Assembly: GCA_963723765.1 (NCBI GenBank)
Contig: CAVRSD010000003.1
Span: 620,001 to 684,000, forward strand
Source: DATBAX01 sp963723765
GTDB taxonomy: Bacteria; Acidobacteriota; Terriglobia; Terriglobales; Acidobacteriaceae
Direction: 5' to 3'
Length of the DNA stretch: 64,000 nt
The position numbers were made by a program, and so were the translations under genes. The notes under the pieces were generated by a model. It saw only the letters and a list, made by a program, of their open reading frames with translations. It did no database searches and was not told the DNA's origin. Every line of letters starts with the position of its first letter. The first letter of the stretch is position 1. Shown here one piece after another: positions 42,751-52,165 of this stretch.

Positions 42751-44727
42751 ATGGACGAAACCTCCCCTCTTAGTCCTCTGGCATCGGCCGGGCCGCAGTT
42801 GCGTCTCGGTAAAATTGACGATCTTGCCAGTCGAGTGGCTGCCGCGATCGACGGCGCCCGCCAATTCCTGTTTTCCCAGCAAGACGTAGAAGGCTACTGG
42901 TGCGGCGAGTTGGAAGCCGACACTACGCTGGAATCCGATTACATGGTGCTGCACACGCTGCTGGGAACGGGTGATCCCGCACGCTTCCAGAAGGCCGCGA
43001 ATTATATTCTGCAAAATCAAAATGAAGACGGCGGCTGGAGCATTTATGGCGGAGGGCCATCGAATATCAGTGCGTCGGTGAAGGCATATTTCGGGCTGAA
43101 GCTGGCGGGGTATACCGCCGATCACCCGGCGCTGGCGCGGGCGCGCAAGAAGATTTTGGAAATGGGAGGGGTCACCGAAGTCAATACCTTCACCAAGATC
43201 TATCTCTGCTTTTTTGGACAGTACGACTATGACGCGGTGCCGGCGATTCCGCCGGAGATTGTGCTGTTTCCCAACTGGTTCTGGTTCAACATCTACGAGA
43301 TTTCAGCGTGGTCACGGGCGATTCTGGTGCCGCTCTCGATTGCCTACGCCAAGAAGCCCTTCAAGAAGATTTCCGATGAGATGGGTGTGGACGAATTGTT
43401 TGTGGGTGGCCGCGATAAGTCGCGCATGCGGCTGCGCTGGGACAGAAAGAATCTTTTCTCGTGGCGGAATTTTTTCCTGGGCCTCGACCGGCTGACACAT
43501 TGGTTTGAGCGGGTGCATATCCGTCCGCTGCGTTCGGTTGCCTTGCGTAAGGCCGAAAAATGGATGCTGGAGCGCTTTGAGATGAGCGATGGGCTGGGCG
43601 CGATTTATCCGTCCATGATGAACGCCATCATTGCGCTGCGCTGCCTCGGTTACTCTGTCGATGATCCGCAGGTGATTCGCGCGCTGGATGAGTTTGAAAA
43701 GCTGGGGATTGAAGAGGGCGACACGTTCCGCATGCAGCCTTGCAAGTCGCCGCTGTGGGACACGGCGTATGCATTGTTCGCTCTGGGCGAAAGCGGAGTA
43801 CCTGCCGACGATCCGCGGATGGTGAAGTGTGCGGATTGGGTGCTGCAGAAGCAAGTCCGGACGGTGGGCGACTGGAAGGTCAAGAATCCCAAGGGACAGC
43901 CCGGCGGGTGGTACTTCGAGTTCAATAACGAGTTTTATCCTGACGTGGATGACAGTGCGATGTTGTGCCTGGCGCTGGGGCAGGTGGAGCATCCGAACGG
44001 ACGCTACCAGCGGGAGTCAGTGCAGCGGGCTGTGGATTGGGTTTTGTCGATGCAATGCAAGAATGGTGGCTGGGCGTCGTTCGATAAAGACAATGACCGC
44101 ATGGTGTTCCAGTACGTGCCGTTTGCCGATCACAACGCCATGCTGGATCCGGCGACTGCGGACATTACCGGGCGCATTCTCGAGATGTTGGCTGCCTATG
44201 GATACAACAAGCAGCACCCAGTGGTGAAGCGGGCGTTGCAATTTATTCGCGCTTCGCAGGAGCCGGATGGATCGTGGTTCGGACGTTGGGGCGTGAATTA
44301 TATCTATGGCACCATGCTGGTGCTGCGCGGTCTGCAGGCCATGGATGTGGACAATCACGAGCCTTACGTGCAATCGGCGGCGGAGTGGTTGCGCATGATG
44401 CAGAATCCGGACGGCGGTTGGGGAGAGACTTGCGGATCGTACGACGATCCCAATACCAAGGGCGTGGGGCCGAGCACGCCTTCGCAAACTGCCTGGGCAA
44501 TTATGGGTCTGCTGGCGGCCAATGACACGCGCAGCGATTGTGTAGCGCGCGGGATTGCCTATCTGTTGCGTACCCAGAAGAAGAGCGGTTCCTGGGATGA
44601 ACCTCACTTTACGGGCACCGGCTTTCCGCGCGTGTTCTACCTGAAGTACCACATGTACCGGCAATATTTTCCGTTGATCGCGCTGACTGCGTATAAGAAG
44701 GTGATGGCGGAGAAAAATGGTGGATAG
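42751..44727 (+). CDS. shc: Squalene-hopene cyclase
   Basis: Shc cyclises squalene to hopene at the membrane. This 658-aa protein has the catalytic DXDD motif in YPDVDDSAMLCLAL (about residues 390-400). Several QW repeats are seen, for example QNEDGGWSIYGG, QCKNGGWASFDKDND, QEPDGSWFGRWGVNYIYG, QNPDGGWGETCGSY and QKKSGSWDEPHFTGTGFP. A non-QW helix region with the hydrophobic membrane insertion lies in the middle. It is followed by hpnA and starts 13 bp after ispH. Confidence 0.96.
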   Translation: MDETSPLSPLASAGPQLRLGKIDDLASRVAAAIDGARQFLFSQQDVEGYWCGELEADTTLESDYMVLHTLLGTGDPARFQKAANYILQNQNEDGGWSIYGGGPSNISASVKAYFGLKLAGYTADHPALARARKKILEMGGVTEVNTFTKIYLCFFGQYDYDAVPAIPPEIVLFPNWFWFNIYEISAWSRAILVPLSIAYAKKPFKKISDEMGVDELFVGGRDKSRMRLRWDRKNLFSWRNFFLGLDRLTHWFERVHIRPLRSVALRKAEKWMLERFEMSDGLGAIYPSMMNAIIALRCLGYSVDDPQVIRALDEFEKLGIEEGDTFRMQPCKSPLWDTAYALFALGESGVPADDPRMVKCADWVLQKQVRTVGDWKVKNPKGQPGGWYFEFNNEFYPDVDDSAMLCLALGQVEHPNGRYQRESVQRAVDWVLSMQCKNGGWASFDKDNDRMVFQYVPFADHNAMLDPATADITGRILEMLAAYGYNKQHPVVKRALQFIRASQEPDGSWFGRWGVNYIYGTMLVLRGLQAMDVDNHEPYVQSAAEWLRMMQNPDGGWGETCGSYDDPNTKGVGPSTPSQTAWAIMGLLAANDTRSDCVARGIAYLLRTQKKSGSWDEPHFTGTGFPRVFYLKYHMYRQYFPLIALTAYKKVMAEKNGG

Positions 44728-44737
44728 CAGGTCGCTA

Positions 44738-44764
44738 TCAGCTGTCAGCTCTCAGCTTTCAGCA
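44738..44764. repeat. Four tandem TCAGCTN heptamers
   Basis: Heptamers TCAGCTG, TCAGCTC, TCAGCTT and TCAGCAG in a row between shc and hpnA. Related in form to the TAGC heptamers at 12027-12054. Confidence 0.55.
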
Positions 44765-44782
44765 GCCCTCCGTCAATCCTAG

Positions 44783-45787
44783 ATGCTGGCCTTCGTTACA
44801 GGTGCTACCGGTTTCGTGGGCAGTCATGTGGCTGCGGCGTTGGCTGAGCAGGGCGCTGATCTGCGATTGCTGGTGCGGGCAAAAAGCGATCTCAGAAATC
44901 TACAAGGGCTGAAAGCGGATCAAGTGGTGGGTGATCTGCGCGACCCGGCGTCGATTGAGAAAGCCGTGGCGGGCTGCGAGGTGGTGTTTCATGTAGCCGC
45001 CGATTACCGGTTGTGGGTACGTGATCCCGAGCAAATGTACCAGGCCAATGTGGAAGGTACGCGAGCGATTCTGGAGGCGGCGCGGAAGAATGGCGTCCGG
45101 CGGGTAGTTTATACATCGAGCGTGGCCACCATGGGGTTTGCGGCGAATGGGAATGGAAACGGGTATCCGGCGGATGAGGCGTCTCCGGTTTCGCTGGCCA
45201 ACATGATTGGCCACTACAAGCGCTCGAAATTCATGGCCGAGCAAGTCGCTTTGGAAGCGGGGCGAAGTGGGTTGGATATCGTGGTGGTGAATCCTACGAC
45301 TCCGGTTGGAGAGCAGGATATCAAGCCGACCCCTACAGGACGGATTGTTCTCGATTTTCTCAAGAAAAAATTTCCTGCTTACGTGGACACGGGCTTGAAT
45401 CTGGTCGATGTGAGGGAATGTGCTCGCGGACATTTGATGGCGCTGGAAAAAGGGAAGCTCGGGGAACGGTACATCCTGGGCGGAGAGAATCTTACGCTGA
45501 AACAGATTCTAGATAAGCTGGCAGCCATTACCGGATTGCCGTCGCCTACCATCCGAGTTCCGTATTTTGTAGCATTAGCGACTGGAGTGGTGGACGAGGT
45601 GGTGACCGGCCGTATTCTGGGACGGGAACCGCGGGCGACCATTGATGCGGTGCGCATGGGACGCAAGAAAATGTTCGTTTCGTCGGCAAAGGCGGAACGA
45701 GAGTTAGGCTGGAAAACCATGCCAGTGGATGGTGCTCTACAGAGGGCGGCGGAATGGTTTCAGTCGAATGGATACGTCCATGCCTAG
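44783..45787 (+). CDS. hpnA: Hopanoid-associated sugar epimerase/dehydratase HpnA
   Basis: A 334-aa extended short-chain dehydrogenase. The N-terminal Rossmann motif is FVTGATGFVGSHVAAALAEQ, the catalytic Tyr and Lys are in GHYKRSKFMAEQ (about residues 147-157) with Ser in VVYTSSVATMG. HpnA family genes sit beside shc in many hopanoid producers, but its exact reaction is not settled. It is 55 bp downstream of shc and overlaps hpnG. A conserved-looking AADYRLWVRDPEQMYQAN segment also supports the family. Confidence 0.88.
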   Translation: MLAFVTGATGFVGSHVAAALAEQGADLRLLVRAKSDLRNLQGLKADQVVGDLRDPASIEKAVAGCEVVFHVAADYRLWVRDPEQMYQANVEGTRAILEAARKNGVRRVVYTSSVATMGFAANGNGNGYPADEASPVSLANMIGHYKRSKFMAEQVALEAGRSGLDIVVVNPTTPVGEQDIKPTPTGRIVLDFLKKKFPAYVDTGLNLVDVRECARGHLMALEKGKLGERYILGGENLTLKQILDKLAAITGLPSPTIRVPYFVALATGVVDEVVTGRILGREPRATIDAVRMGRKKMFVSSAKAERELGWKTMPVDGALQRAAEWFQSNGYVHA

Positions 45788-46526
45788 AATCGCGGGGCCG
45801 AAAGTCGCGATTGTGGCGGCGCTGGAGCGGGAAGTGTGGCCGCTGATCAAGAATTGGCGAGTTTCCCAAAGGGAACACGAAGGGAAGAACTTCGAGTTCT
45901 TTGAAAACGAAGATGAAGTTTTGGTTTGCGGCGGGATCGGAGCGCAAGCGGCGCGGCGGGCAACCGAAGCCGTGCTCGCTTTGTACCAGCCGGAGACGGT
46001 GATGTCGGTTGGGTTCGCGGGAGCGCTGGATGCATCGTGGAAGGTAGGCGCGATCCTCACGCCCGCCCAGGTGATTGATGCGCAGAATGGAAGTCGCTGG
46101 GATGCCGGATCGGGCAAATATATTCTGGTAAGCGTCGCGGCAGTGGCTGGTGTCGAGCAGAAGAAGAAATTGGCAAAGGCTTATGGCGCACAGGCGGTCG
46201 ATATGGAATCGGCTGCGGTGTTCATGGGAGCGCAGGCTCGCGGGGTCGGATTTTCTGCGGTCAAGGTAATTTCCGACGAACTGGATTTTGAGTTGCCGTC
46301 GATGGAAAATTTTATCGGGATCGATGGCCAGTTTAAGCCTGGCAAGTTTGTGGCATTTGTGGCGATCCGTCCTTGGCTTTGGCCGCGCGTAATGCGGCTG
46401 CAGAAGAACAGCAAATCGGCCGCTGAGGCGTTGTGTATCTATCTGGCGAGCAGGTTGAAGGGATACGTGGAAATTTTGGATAATTCTCTCCCTGAAGCGC
46501 ATCCAACCTCTGGAGCCCGAGCTTAG
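45780..46526 (+). CDS. hpnG: Hopanoid-associated nucleoside phosphorylase HpnG
   Basis: HpnG removes adenine from adenosylhopane, giving a ribosyl-hopane form. The nucleoside phosphorylase fold shows PKVAIVAALEREVWPLIKNW, SVGFAGALDASWKVGAIL and the Glu/Asp motifs VDMESAAVFMGAQARG and KVISDELDFE. It is 248 aa from the ATG at 45780 (two further in-frame starts are upstream, at 45768 and 45729, the latter inside hpnA). It overlaps hpnA by eight bases, and the next gene begins five bases after the stop. Confidence 0.87.
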   Translation: MPRIAGPKVAIVAALEREVWPLIKNWRVSQREHEGKNFEFFENEDEVLVCGGIGAQAARRATEAVLALYQPETVMSVGFAGALDASWKVGAILTPAQVIDAQNGSRWDAGSGKYILVSVAAVAGVEQKKKLAKAYGAQAVDMESAAVFMGAQARGVGFSAVKVISDELDFELPSMENFIGIDGQFKPGKFVAFVAIRPWLWPRVMRLQKNSKSAAEALCIYLASRLKGYVEILDNSLPEAHPTSGARA

Positions 46527-46530
46527 AAGT

Positions 46531-47667
46531 ATGGCCATGGCAGGACAACTCGCGATCGAGGAGACGGAACGTACGATCCCGGCAACCATGTTGGCTGCGG
46601 TTTATCACGGATTGAATGACGTTCGACTGGAGACGGTTCCAGTTCCGGAGATCGGCGTGGGTGAGTTGCTGGTTCGGGTACATACCTGCGGCATCTGCGG
46701 GACGGACTTGAAAAAAATCGCGACCGGGTCGCATTCTGCGCCACGAATTTTCGGGCATGAAACCTCGGGCACGGTTGCTGTTATCGGAAAAGATGTAAAG
46801 GGTTTCAAGCCCGGCGACAGGGTGATTTTCTTTCATCACATTCCGTGTGGGGAATGCTATTACTGTCAGCACAAAACTTTTGCTCAGTGCGAGACGTACA
46901 AGAAGGTTGGAGTCACGGCCGGATTTGAACCGTCAGGCGGAGGCTTCGCGGAATACGTCCGAGTGATGGACTGGATTGTGGACCATGGTACGGTACATAT
47001 TCCAAACGGAGTCTCTTTCGAGCAGGCCTGCTTTGTGGAGCCGGTCAATACCTGCATGAAGGGAATCGAGGCATTACGGCTCGGCAAGGGCGAAACCGTT
47101 CTGGTGATTGGCCAGGGCCCTATCGGTATCATATTGAGCGCATTGGCCCAAAGGGCAGGGGCCACGGTAATAACTTCCGATTTATACGAGCAGAGGCTTA
47201 CAATATCAGTAACACTCGGGTTAACCAATGTTGTGAATGCTTCGCGCACTGACGTGGTGCAGGAAGTGCGCAAGCAGACCGAAGGCCGGGGCGCGGATGC
47301 AGCAATTTTGGCTGTTGGGGGCAATGGCCTGATCCGTACCGCGATGGATGCGGTTCGTCCAGGCGGACGGGTTTTGCTATTTGCGCAGACGGTGCACGGA
47401 GAGGCGACGATCGACCCCGCAGCCGTATGCGTGGACGAGAAGACATTACTGGGATCATACAGCGCATCAGTGGATTTGCAGGAAGCGGCGGTAAAGTTTG
47501 TGATGGGTTGTGAAATGGACTTGGAACGATTGATCAGTCATCGCTTCTCTTTATCCAGTGGGCTGGAAGCCTTGGATCTGGCTGCCCATCCCAAAGCGGA
47601 CTCCATGAAGATTGTGATCCAACCAGGAATGTCTTCCGAACGGTCTCGGGAAGGAAATCCAGAGTGA
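46531..47667 (+). CDS. Zinc-dependent alcohol dehydrogenase 1 (NAD-like)
   Basis: A 378-aa MDR-family dehydrogenase. Catalytic zinc ligands are in CGICGTDLKKI and GHETSGTV; structural zinc cysteines are in IPCGECYYCQHKTFAQC. The cofactor motif is VIGQGPIGIILSALAQRAG, followed by VITSDLYEQRL with an Asp at the second beta-strand end, typical of NAD binding. Its family includes sorbitol and threonine dehydrogenases. It sits between hpnG and a second MDR gene, with four bases of overlap at the 3' end. No fixed role in hopanoid synthesis is established. Confidence 0.82.
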   Translation: MAMAGQLAIEETERTIPATMLAAVYHGLNDVRLETVPVPEIGVGELLVRVHTCGICGTDLKKIATGSHSAPRIFGHETSGTVAVIGKDVKGFKPGDRVIFFHHIPCGECYYCQHKTFAQCETYKKVGVTAGFEPSGGGFAEYVRVMDWIVDHGTVHIPNGVSFEQACFVEPVNTCMKGIEALRLGKGETVLVIGQGPIGIILSALAQRAGATVITSDLYEQRLTISVTLGLTNVVNASRTDVVQEVRKQTEGRGADAAILAVGGNGLIRTAMDAVRPGGRVLLFAQTVHGEATIDPAAVCVDEKTLLGSYSASVDLQEAAVKFVMGCEMDLERLISHRFSLSSGLEALDLAAHPKADSMKIVIQPGMSSERSREGNPE

Positions 47668-48713
47668 ACGGAAAAATGACGGCGGCAGTCCTCTACGGTA
47701 AAGAGGACGTGAAAATTGAACGAGTGCCCATCCCCCGCGTGGGAGAAGGCGAAGTGCTGGTCAAGGTGCAAGTGGCTTTGACTTGCGGTACGGATTTGAA
47801 GGTCTATCAGCGCGGCTACCACGCGCGCATGATCGTGCCTCCGGCGCTGTTCGGGCACGAACTGGCCGGCGTGATTGAAGAAGTCGGTCCCGGTGTGCGC
47901 AGCTTTAAAAAAGGGATGAGGGTGGTTGCGCTTAATTCCGCGCCCTGCCAGATGTGTTTTTATTGCTCCAAGCACCAGGCGAATCTTTGCGAAGACCTCT
48001 TGTTCAACAATGGGGCATACGCCGAATACATCAAGATTCCGCGGCGCATTGTCGAGCTCAATATGCTGGCGATACCACCGCATGTGACTTACGAAGAGGC
48101 TGCGATTACCGAACCCCTGGCTTGCGTACTGCGTGGATTGCATGAAACGGGTGTCCAGATCGGCGATACAGTCACCGTGATCGGTGGCGGCCCGATTGGA
48201 TTGATGTTTGTGCAAGTGGCCAAGGCCGTAGGTTGCAATGTGATCGCGGTGGTCAAACGTGATTCGCAAGTTACAGCCGCGAAACACATGGGCGCGCACG
48301 ATGTGGTGCAGATCACAAAAGTAAAAGATCCGGTCGAGGCCGTACGCATGCTTTCCCCGGAGAAGCGCGGCAGCGATGTGGCTATTGAAGCGGTAGGGCG
48401 TCCTGAAGCCTGGGAGTGGGCCATCGACATGGTGCGCAAAGGCGGCACGGTCAATTTCTTTGGCGGATGCGCCAGTGGAACCAAGGTGCAACTGGATACC
48501 AATCGACTGCACTATTCGGAAGTTACGTTGAAGGCGACGTTCCACCATACGCCGGAGACGGTGCGCCGGGCTTTTGCGCTGATCGTCGAAAAGAAAATTC
48601 GTTCTACAGACTACATTACCGGGGAAGCGCCCCTCTCACGGCTGCAGCAGGTCCTCAGCCACATGCTGAACCGCAACGGCGACATTAAGACCGCCATCAT
48701 TCCCGGCCATTGA
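47664..48713 (+). CDS. Zinc-dependent alcohol dehydrogenase 2 (NADP-like)
   Basis: A 349-aa paralogue of the preceding gene. Zinc ligands are in LTCGTDLKVYQRGYHAR and FGHELAGVIEE; structural cysteines are in APCQMCFYCSKHQANLC. The cofactor motif is VIGGGPIGLMFVQVAKAVG, followed by VIAVVKRDSQ with Lys-Arg and no Asp at the strand end, which favours NADP. The start is a GTG at 47664 (four-base overlap with the gene before) or an ATG at 47676. It lies 34 bp before hpnC. The substrate is not known. Confidence 0.82.
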   Translation: MNGKMTAAVLYGKEDVKIERVPIPRVGEGEVLVKVQVALTCGTDLKVYQRGYHARMIVPPALFGHELAGVIEEVGPGVRSFKKGMRVVALNSAPCQMCFYCSKHQANLCEDLLFNNGAYAEYIKIPRRIVELNMLAIPPHVTYEEAAITEPLACVLRGLHETGVQIGDTVTVIGGGPIGLMFVQVAKAVGCNVIAVVKRDSQVTAAKHMGAHDVVQITKVKDPVEAVRMLSPEKRGSDVAIEAVGRPEAWEWAIDMVRKGGTVNFFGGCASGTKVQLDTNRLHYSEVTLKATFHHTPETVRRAFALIVEKKIRSTDYITGEAPLSRLQQVLSHMLNRNGDIKTAIIPGH

Positions 48714-48747
48714 GAGACGGGGCAAGCCAGCGGAGACGGAACTGACC

Positions 48748-49698
48748 ATGTCATCCATTGCCAGCAACGACTCCCGGCTTGAGACACTTGCCGCCAATGC
48801 GGCGGCATGGAACAACCTTCCACCGGAGTATGCCATTCCGGCACGAGCGCCATCCCTGGCTGAAGCGCAGGAATACTGCAGGCGTTTGGCTCGAACTCAT
48901 TACGAAAACTTTTCGGTGGCGTCATGGTTCCTGCCGGCCCGGCTTCGCCAACATTTCTTTAATGTTTATGCCTATTGCCGCATTTCTGACGATCTGGGGG
49001 ATGAAGTCGGCGATCCCGCGGCATCATTACGATTGCTCGACCAGTGGGAAGCCGAGTTGGATGCCTGTTATTCCGGCACCCCGCGGCACCCCGTGTTCGT
49101 TGCTCTGGCGGAGACTGTTTGTAAGTTGGATATTCCCAAGCAGCCCTTTGCCGATTTGCTGACGGCTTTTCGCCAGGACCAGACGGTCAGTCGTTATCAA
49201 ACATTCGACGATGTAGTCGGATATTGCCACAATTCCGCGAATCCCGTGGGGCATCTGGTGCTTTATCTGTGTGGATATCGCGATGCCGAGCGGCAGACGC
49301 TTTCGGATTTCACTTGCACGGCGCTGCAATTGGCAAACTTCTGGCAGGATGTGAGCGATGATTTTGGCAAAGGCCGGATCTATTTGCCGCTGGAAGATCT
49401 AAAGCGCTACGGTGTGAGCGAAGAGGATATTGCCGGCCAGAGGAACACGGCGGCTTTCTGCGAGATGATGCGCTTTGAAGTGGAACGGGCACGCGATTGG
49501 TTCACACAGGGATTGCCGTTGATTAAGAACGTCGATAAAGAATTGGCGATAGATCTCGAATTATTCAGCCGGGGTGGACAAGAGATTCTCAACGCCATTG
49601 AGCACCAGGGATTCACGGTGCTAGGCAATCGTCCCTCGATTTCAAAATCGCGAAAACTGGCGCTGGTGGCTCGAGCCGCGTTGGGGAAGCTGCTATGA
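48748..49698 (+). CDS. hpnC: Squalene synthase-like HpnC
   Basis: HpnC (hydroxysqualene synthase) makes hydroxysqualene from presqualene diphosphate. This 316-aa trans-isoprenyl diphosphate synthase-like protein has YCRISDDLGDEVGD (first Asp-rich motif, about residue 80) and ANFWQDVSDDFGKGRIYLP (second, about residue 200). HpnC and HpnD differ at these sites, and this form fits HpnC. The stop overlaps the start of hpnD by four bases (ATGA). Confidence 0.92.
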   Translation: MSSIASNDSRLETLAANAAAWNNLPPEYAIPARAPSLAEAQEYCRRLARTHYENFSVASWFLPARLRQHFFNVYAYCRISDDLGDEVGDPAASLRLLDQWEAELDACYSGTPRHPVFVALAETVCKLDIPKQPFADLLTAFRQDQTVSRYQTFDDVVGYCHNSANPVGHLVLYLCGYRDAERQTLSDFTCTALQLANFWQDVSDDFGKGRIYLPLEDLKRYGVSEEDIAGQRNTAAFCEMMRFEVERARDWFTQGLPLIKNVDKELAIDLELFSRGGQEILNAIEHQGFTVLGNRPSISKSRKLALVARAALGKLL

Positions 49699-50630
49699 GC
49701 ACCGCGGTGCAGCAGGTCCCCACCCAATTCGCGCCAACGGAATCGCAGTTGGCTGTGGCCTATTCGGTGTGCCGTGGGATCACACGACGGGCGGCGAAGA
49801 ATTTCTATTACGCTTTTCAGGTTTTGCCGCGACAGAAACGTCAGGCCTTATGCGCGGTTTATGCATTCATGCGCAAGTGCGATGACATTACAGACGATAC
49901 CAGCTCGTCTTTGCAGGAACGCCGGCAAAAACTGGAAACCTGGCTGCATGAATTCCATCGGGCGCAGGCGGGGAATCCCACGGACGATCCGGTTTTGCTG
50001 GCGCTGACCGATGCCCAGCGCCGGTTCAATATTGTGGTTGGATTGCTTGACCAGTTGGCCTATGGCACAGCTACTGATGTTCTTGAACCGCAGGCAGACG
50101 CAGGTCAGGCCGGACTGACTGTGCAGTACCGGACGTTTGAAGACCTGCACAAGTATTGCTACGGAGTGGCCTCTGTCGTAGGGCTGGTTTGCATTCGCAT
50201 CTTTGGATATCACGAGCAGGCGGCCGAACCGCTCGCGGAGCGCTGCGGCCTGGCCTTCCAACTGACCAACATTATTCGTGACGTGAAGGAAGACGCTGCG
50301 ATGGGACGGGTTTATTTGCCGGAAGAAGATCTGGTGAAATTTGGGATTTCGGCTTCGGAGCTACTGACTGCATCGGACCCAGCCCGATTCCGGCCTCTAT
50401 TAGCGATGGAAGCGGACCGCGCGCGAGAATGCTACGAAGCGGGCAAAGAACTTATCCCGATGATCGATGAAGACAGCCAGCCGGCATTGTGGGTGCTGGT
50501 AACCATCTATCGCAGCTTGCTGGAGAAGATTGCTGCCCGTGAGTATGACGTGTTCAACGGGAAAGTTAGCCTGACCGTGACTGAGAAGCTTGCGATTCTG
50601 GGAAAGGGTTTCCTGCAACGCCTCACTTGA
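49695..50630 (+). CDS. hpnD: Presqualene diphosphate synthase HpnD
   Basis: HpnD joins two farnesyl diphosphates to presqualene diphosphate. The 311-aa protein has MRKCDDITDDTSSS (first Asp-rich motif, about residue 60) and LTNIIRDVKEDAAMGRVYLP (second, about residue 190). The start overlaps the hpnC stop, so the two are co-translated. hpnE follows with an overlap in the upstream open frame. Confidence 0.93.
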   Translation: MSTAVQQVPTQFAPTESQLAVAYSVCRGITRRAAKNFYYAFQVLPRQKRQALCAVYAFMRKCDDITDDTSSSLQERRQKLETWLHEFHRAQAGNPTDDPVLLALTDAQRRFNIVVGLLDQLAYGTATDVLEPQADAGQAGLTVQYRTFEDLHKYCYGVASVVGLVCIRIFGYHEQAAEPLAERCGLAFQLTNIIRDVKEDAAMGRVYLPEEDLVKFGISASELLTASDPARFRPLLAMEADRARECYEAGKELIPMIDEDSQPALWVLVTIYRSLLEKIAAREYDVFNGKVSLTVTEKLAILGKGFLQRLT

Positions 50631-50673
50631 TGCTGCATCCAGATTGCCTCCGCACCATCATCTCCGTACGCGC

Positions 50674-52068
50674 ATGAAAGATCGCTCGGATCCAATCCAA
50701 AAGGTTGCAGTGATCGGTGGCGGGCTGGCGGGACTATCCGCGGGCTGCGCTCTTGCCGAAAGCGGGATTCAGGTGACGCTCTTCGAACGCAAACCGTATC
50801 TTGGCGGGCGGGCTTCCTCATATCAGCATCCTGCGACCGGCGAAATCATTGACAATTGCCAGCATGTGCTTTTTGGGTCGTGTACGAACCTGATTGAGTT
50901 TTATAGGCGAATCGGCGTAAACAATAAGATTTGCTGGTCCGAGCAGATGACTTTCATCGAGCCAGGCGGACGGACTTCGGTCCTGCGGTCGACATTTCTT
51001 CCTGCTCCGCTGCACACTGCGCCTTCATTTCTCAATTTCCCCTTCTTGAATCTCCGAGACAAGCTTGCCATTGGACGTGCCATGACATCGCTTGTTCCGT
51101 GTGTGCTTCAGGACAACGGCGAATCCTTCCTGATTTGGTTGCAGAAACACGGGCAGACAGAAACTGCGATTGCACGCTTCTGGAACCCGATCCTGGTGAG
51201 CGCGTTGAGCGACGATCTGGATCGCATTTCGGTATCGGCGGCTGCTCAAGTGGTGCGGGAGTCGATGAAGTCGGCAGAGGCGGGACGAATGGGCATCCCT
51301 ACAATTCCGCTGACCGAACTCTATGCTGCCGCCCAGGATTACATCACCAAGCGGGGAGGAGAGGTTCGTCTGCGATGTGGAGTGGAGAGTATGCAGCTCG
51401 ATGATGGCGAGCCAGTTCTCAACATAGACGATGTAGCTGCGAAATTTGATTTTGTGATTCTGGCGGTGCCTTATTTTGCGCTGGATGCACTGCTGCCGCA
51501 GACCGACGATGCGCGGGCGTTGCGGGGGAAGATTGCGCATTTTGAGAGCTCGCCGATCACCGGGATTCATTTATGGTTTGACCGAAAGATTACCGATCTG
51601 CCGCATGCAGTGTTGCTCGACCGCACCATCCAGTGGATGTTTCACAAGTCGAAACTGCAGGAACGGAAGAATGAAGGCAGCTACATTGAGTTGGTGGTGA
51701 GTTCTTCGAAAACGCTGATTGAAAAGTCGCGACAGGAAATTATTGAGCTGGCGTTGAGCGAAGTGCGGGAGTTTTTTCCGGAGGCCCGCTCAGCAAATCT
51801 GGTGAAATCGACGGTGATTAAGGAACTCAATGCTACGTATTCGCCGCAGCCGGGGATTGATCAGTATCGTCCTTCACACGAAACCATTTGGCCACGAGTT
51901 TTTCTGGCTGGGGATTGGACAGCTTCGGGATGGCCCGCCACGATGGAAGGCGCAGTCCGCAGTGGATATGGAGCGGCGGAGGCGCTGGTGAGTGTTGCTG
52001 GCATGCCGGCAAAGAAATTTATCGTGGCGGATTTACCGGCCGCTGGATTGATGAGATTGTTCGGGTGA
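50674..52068 (+). CDS. hpnE: Hydroxysqualene dehydroxylase HpnE
   Basis: HpnE is the flavin enzyme that reduces hydroxysqualene to squalene. The FAD-binding N-terminus reads VAVIGGGLAGLSAGCALAES with ERKPYLGGRASSYQ (GG doublet). The C-terminal motif FLAGDWTASGWPATMEGAVRSGYGAAEAL is also FAD binding. The frame is open from 50590, but homology begins at about KVAVIGGG, so I choose the ATG at 50674 (464 aa). With hpnC and hpnD this completes squalene synthesis from FPP. Confidence 0.92.
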   Translation: MKDRSDPIQKVAVIGGGLAGLSAGCALAESGIQVTLFERKPYLGGRASSYQHPATGEIIDNCQHVLFGSCTNLIEFYRRIGVNNKICWSEQMTFIEPGGRTSVLRSTFLPAPLHTAPSFLNFPFLNLRDKLAIGRAMTSLVPCVLQDNGESFLIWLQKHGQTETAIARFWNPILVSALSDDLDRISVSAAAQVVRESMKSAEAGRMGIPTIPLTELYAAAQDYITKRGGEVRLRCGVESMQLDDGEPVLNIDDVAAKFDFVILAVPYFALDALLPQTDDARALRGKIAHFESSPITGIHLWFDRKITDLPHAVLLDRTIQWMFHKSKLQERKNEGSYIELVVSSSKTLIEKSRQEIIELALSEVREFFPEARSANLVKSTVIKELNATYSPQPGIDQYRPSHETIWPRVFLAGDWTASGWPATMEGAVRSGYGAAEALVSVAGMPAKKFIVADLPAAGLMRLFG

Positions 52069-52093
52069 GATGGCCTGCATTCGATGAGAGTAT

Positions 52094-52155
52094 AGGGGTC
52101 CTTCGACTTCGCTAAACGTTTGCGAGCGAACGTTTATGCTACGCTCAGGATGACA
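52094..52155 (-). repeat. Dispersed hairpin repeat, copy C
   Basis: Same outer motif as copies A and B (minus strand: TGTCATCCTGAGCG ... GAAGTCGAAGGACCCCT), with a different inner stem, TAAACGTT / AACGTTTA, extended by further weaker pairs. It lies between the convergent hpnE and DMT genes, a good place for a terminator. Confidence 0.7.
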
Positions 52156-52165
52156 TTGGGCGGGT

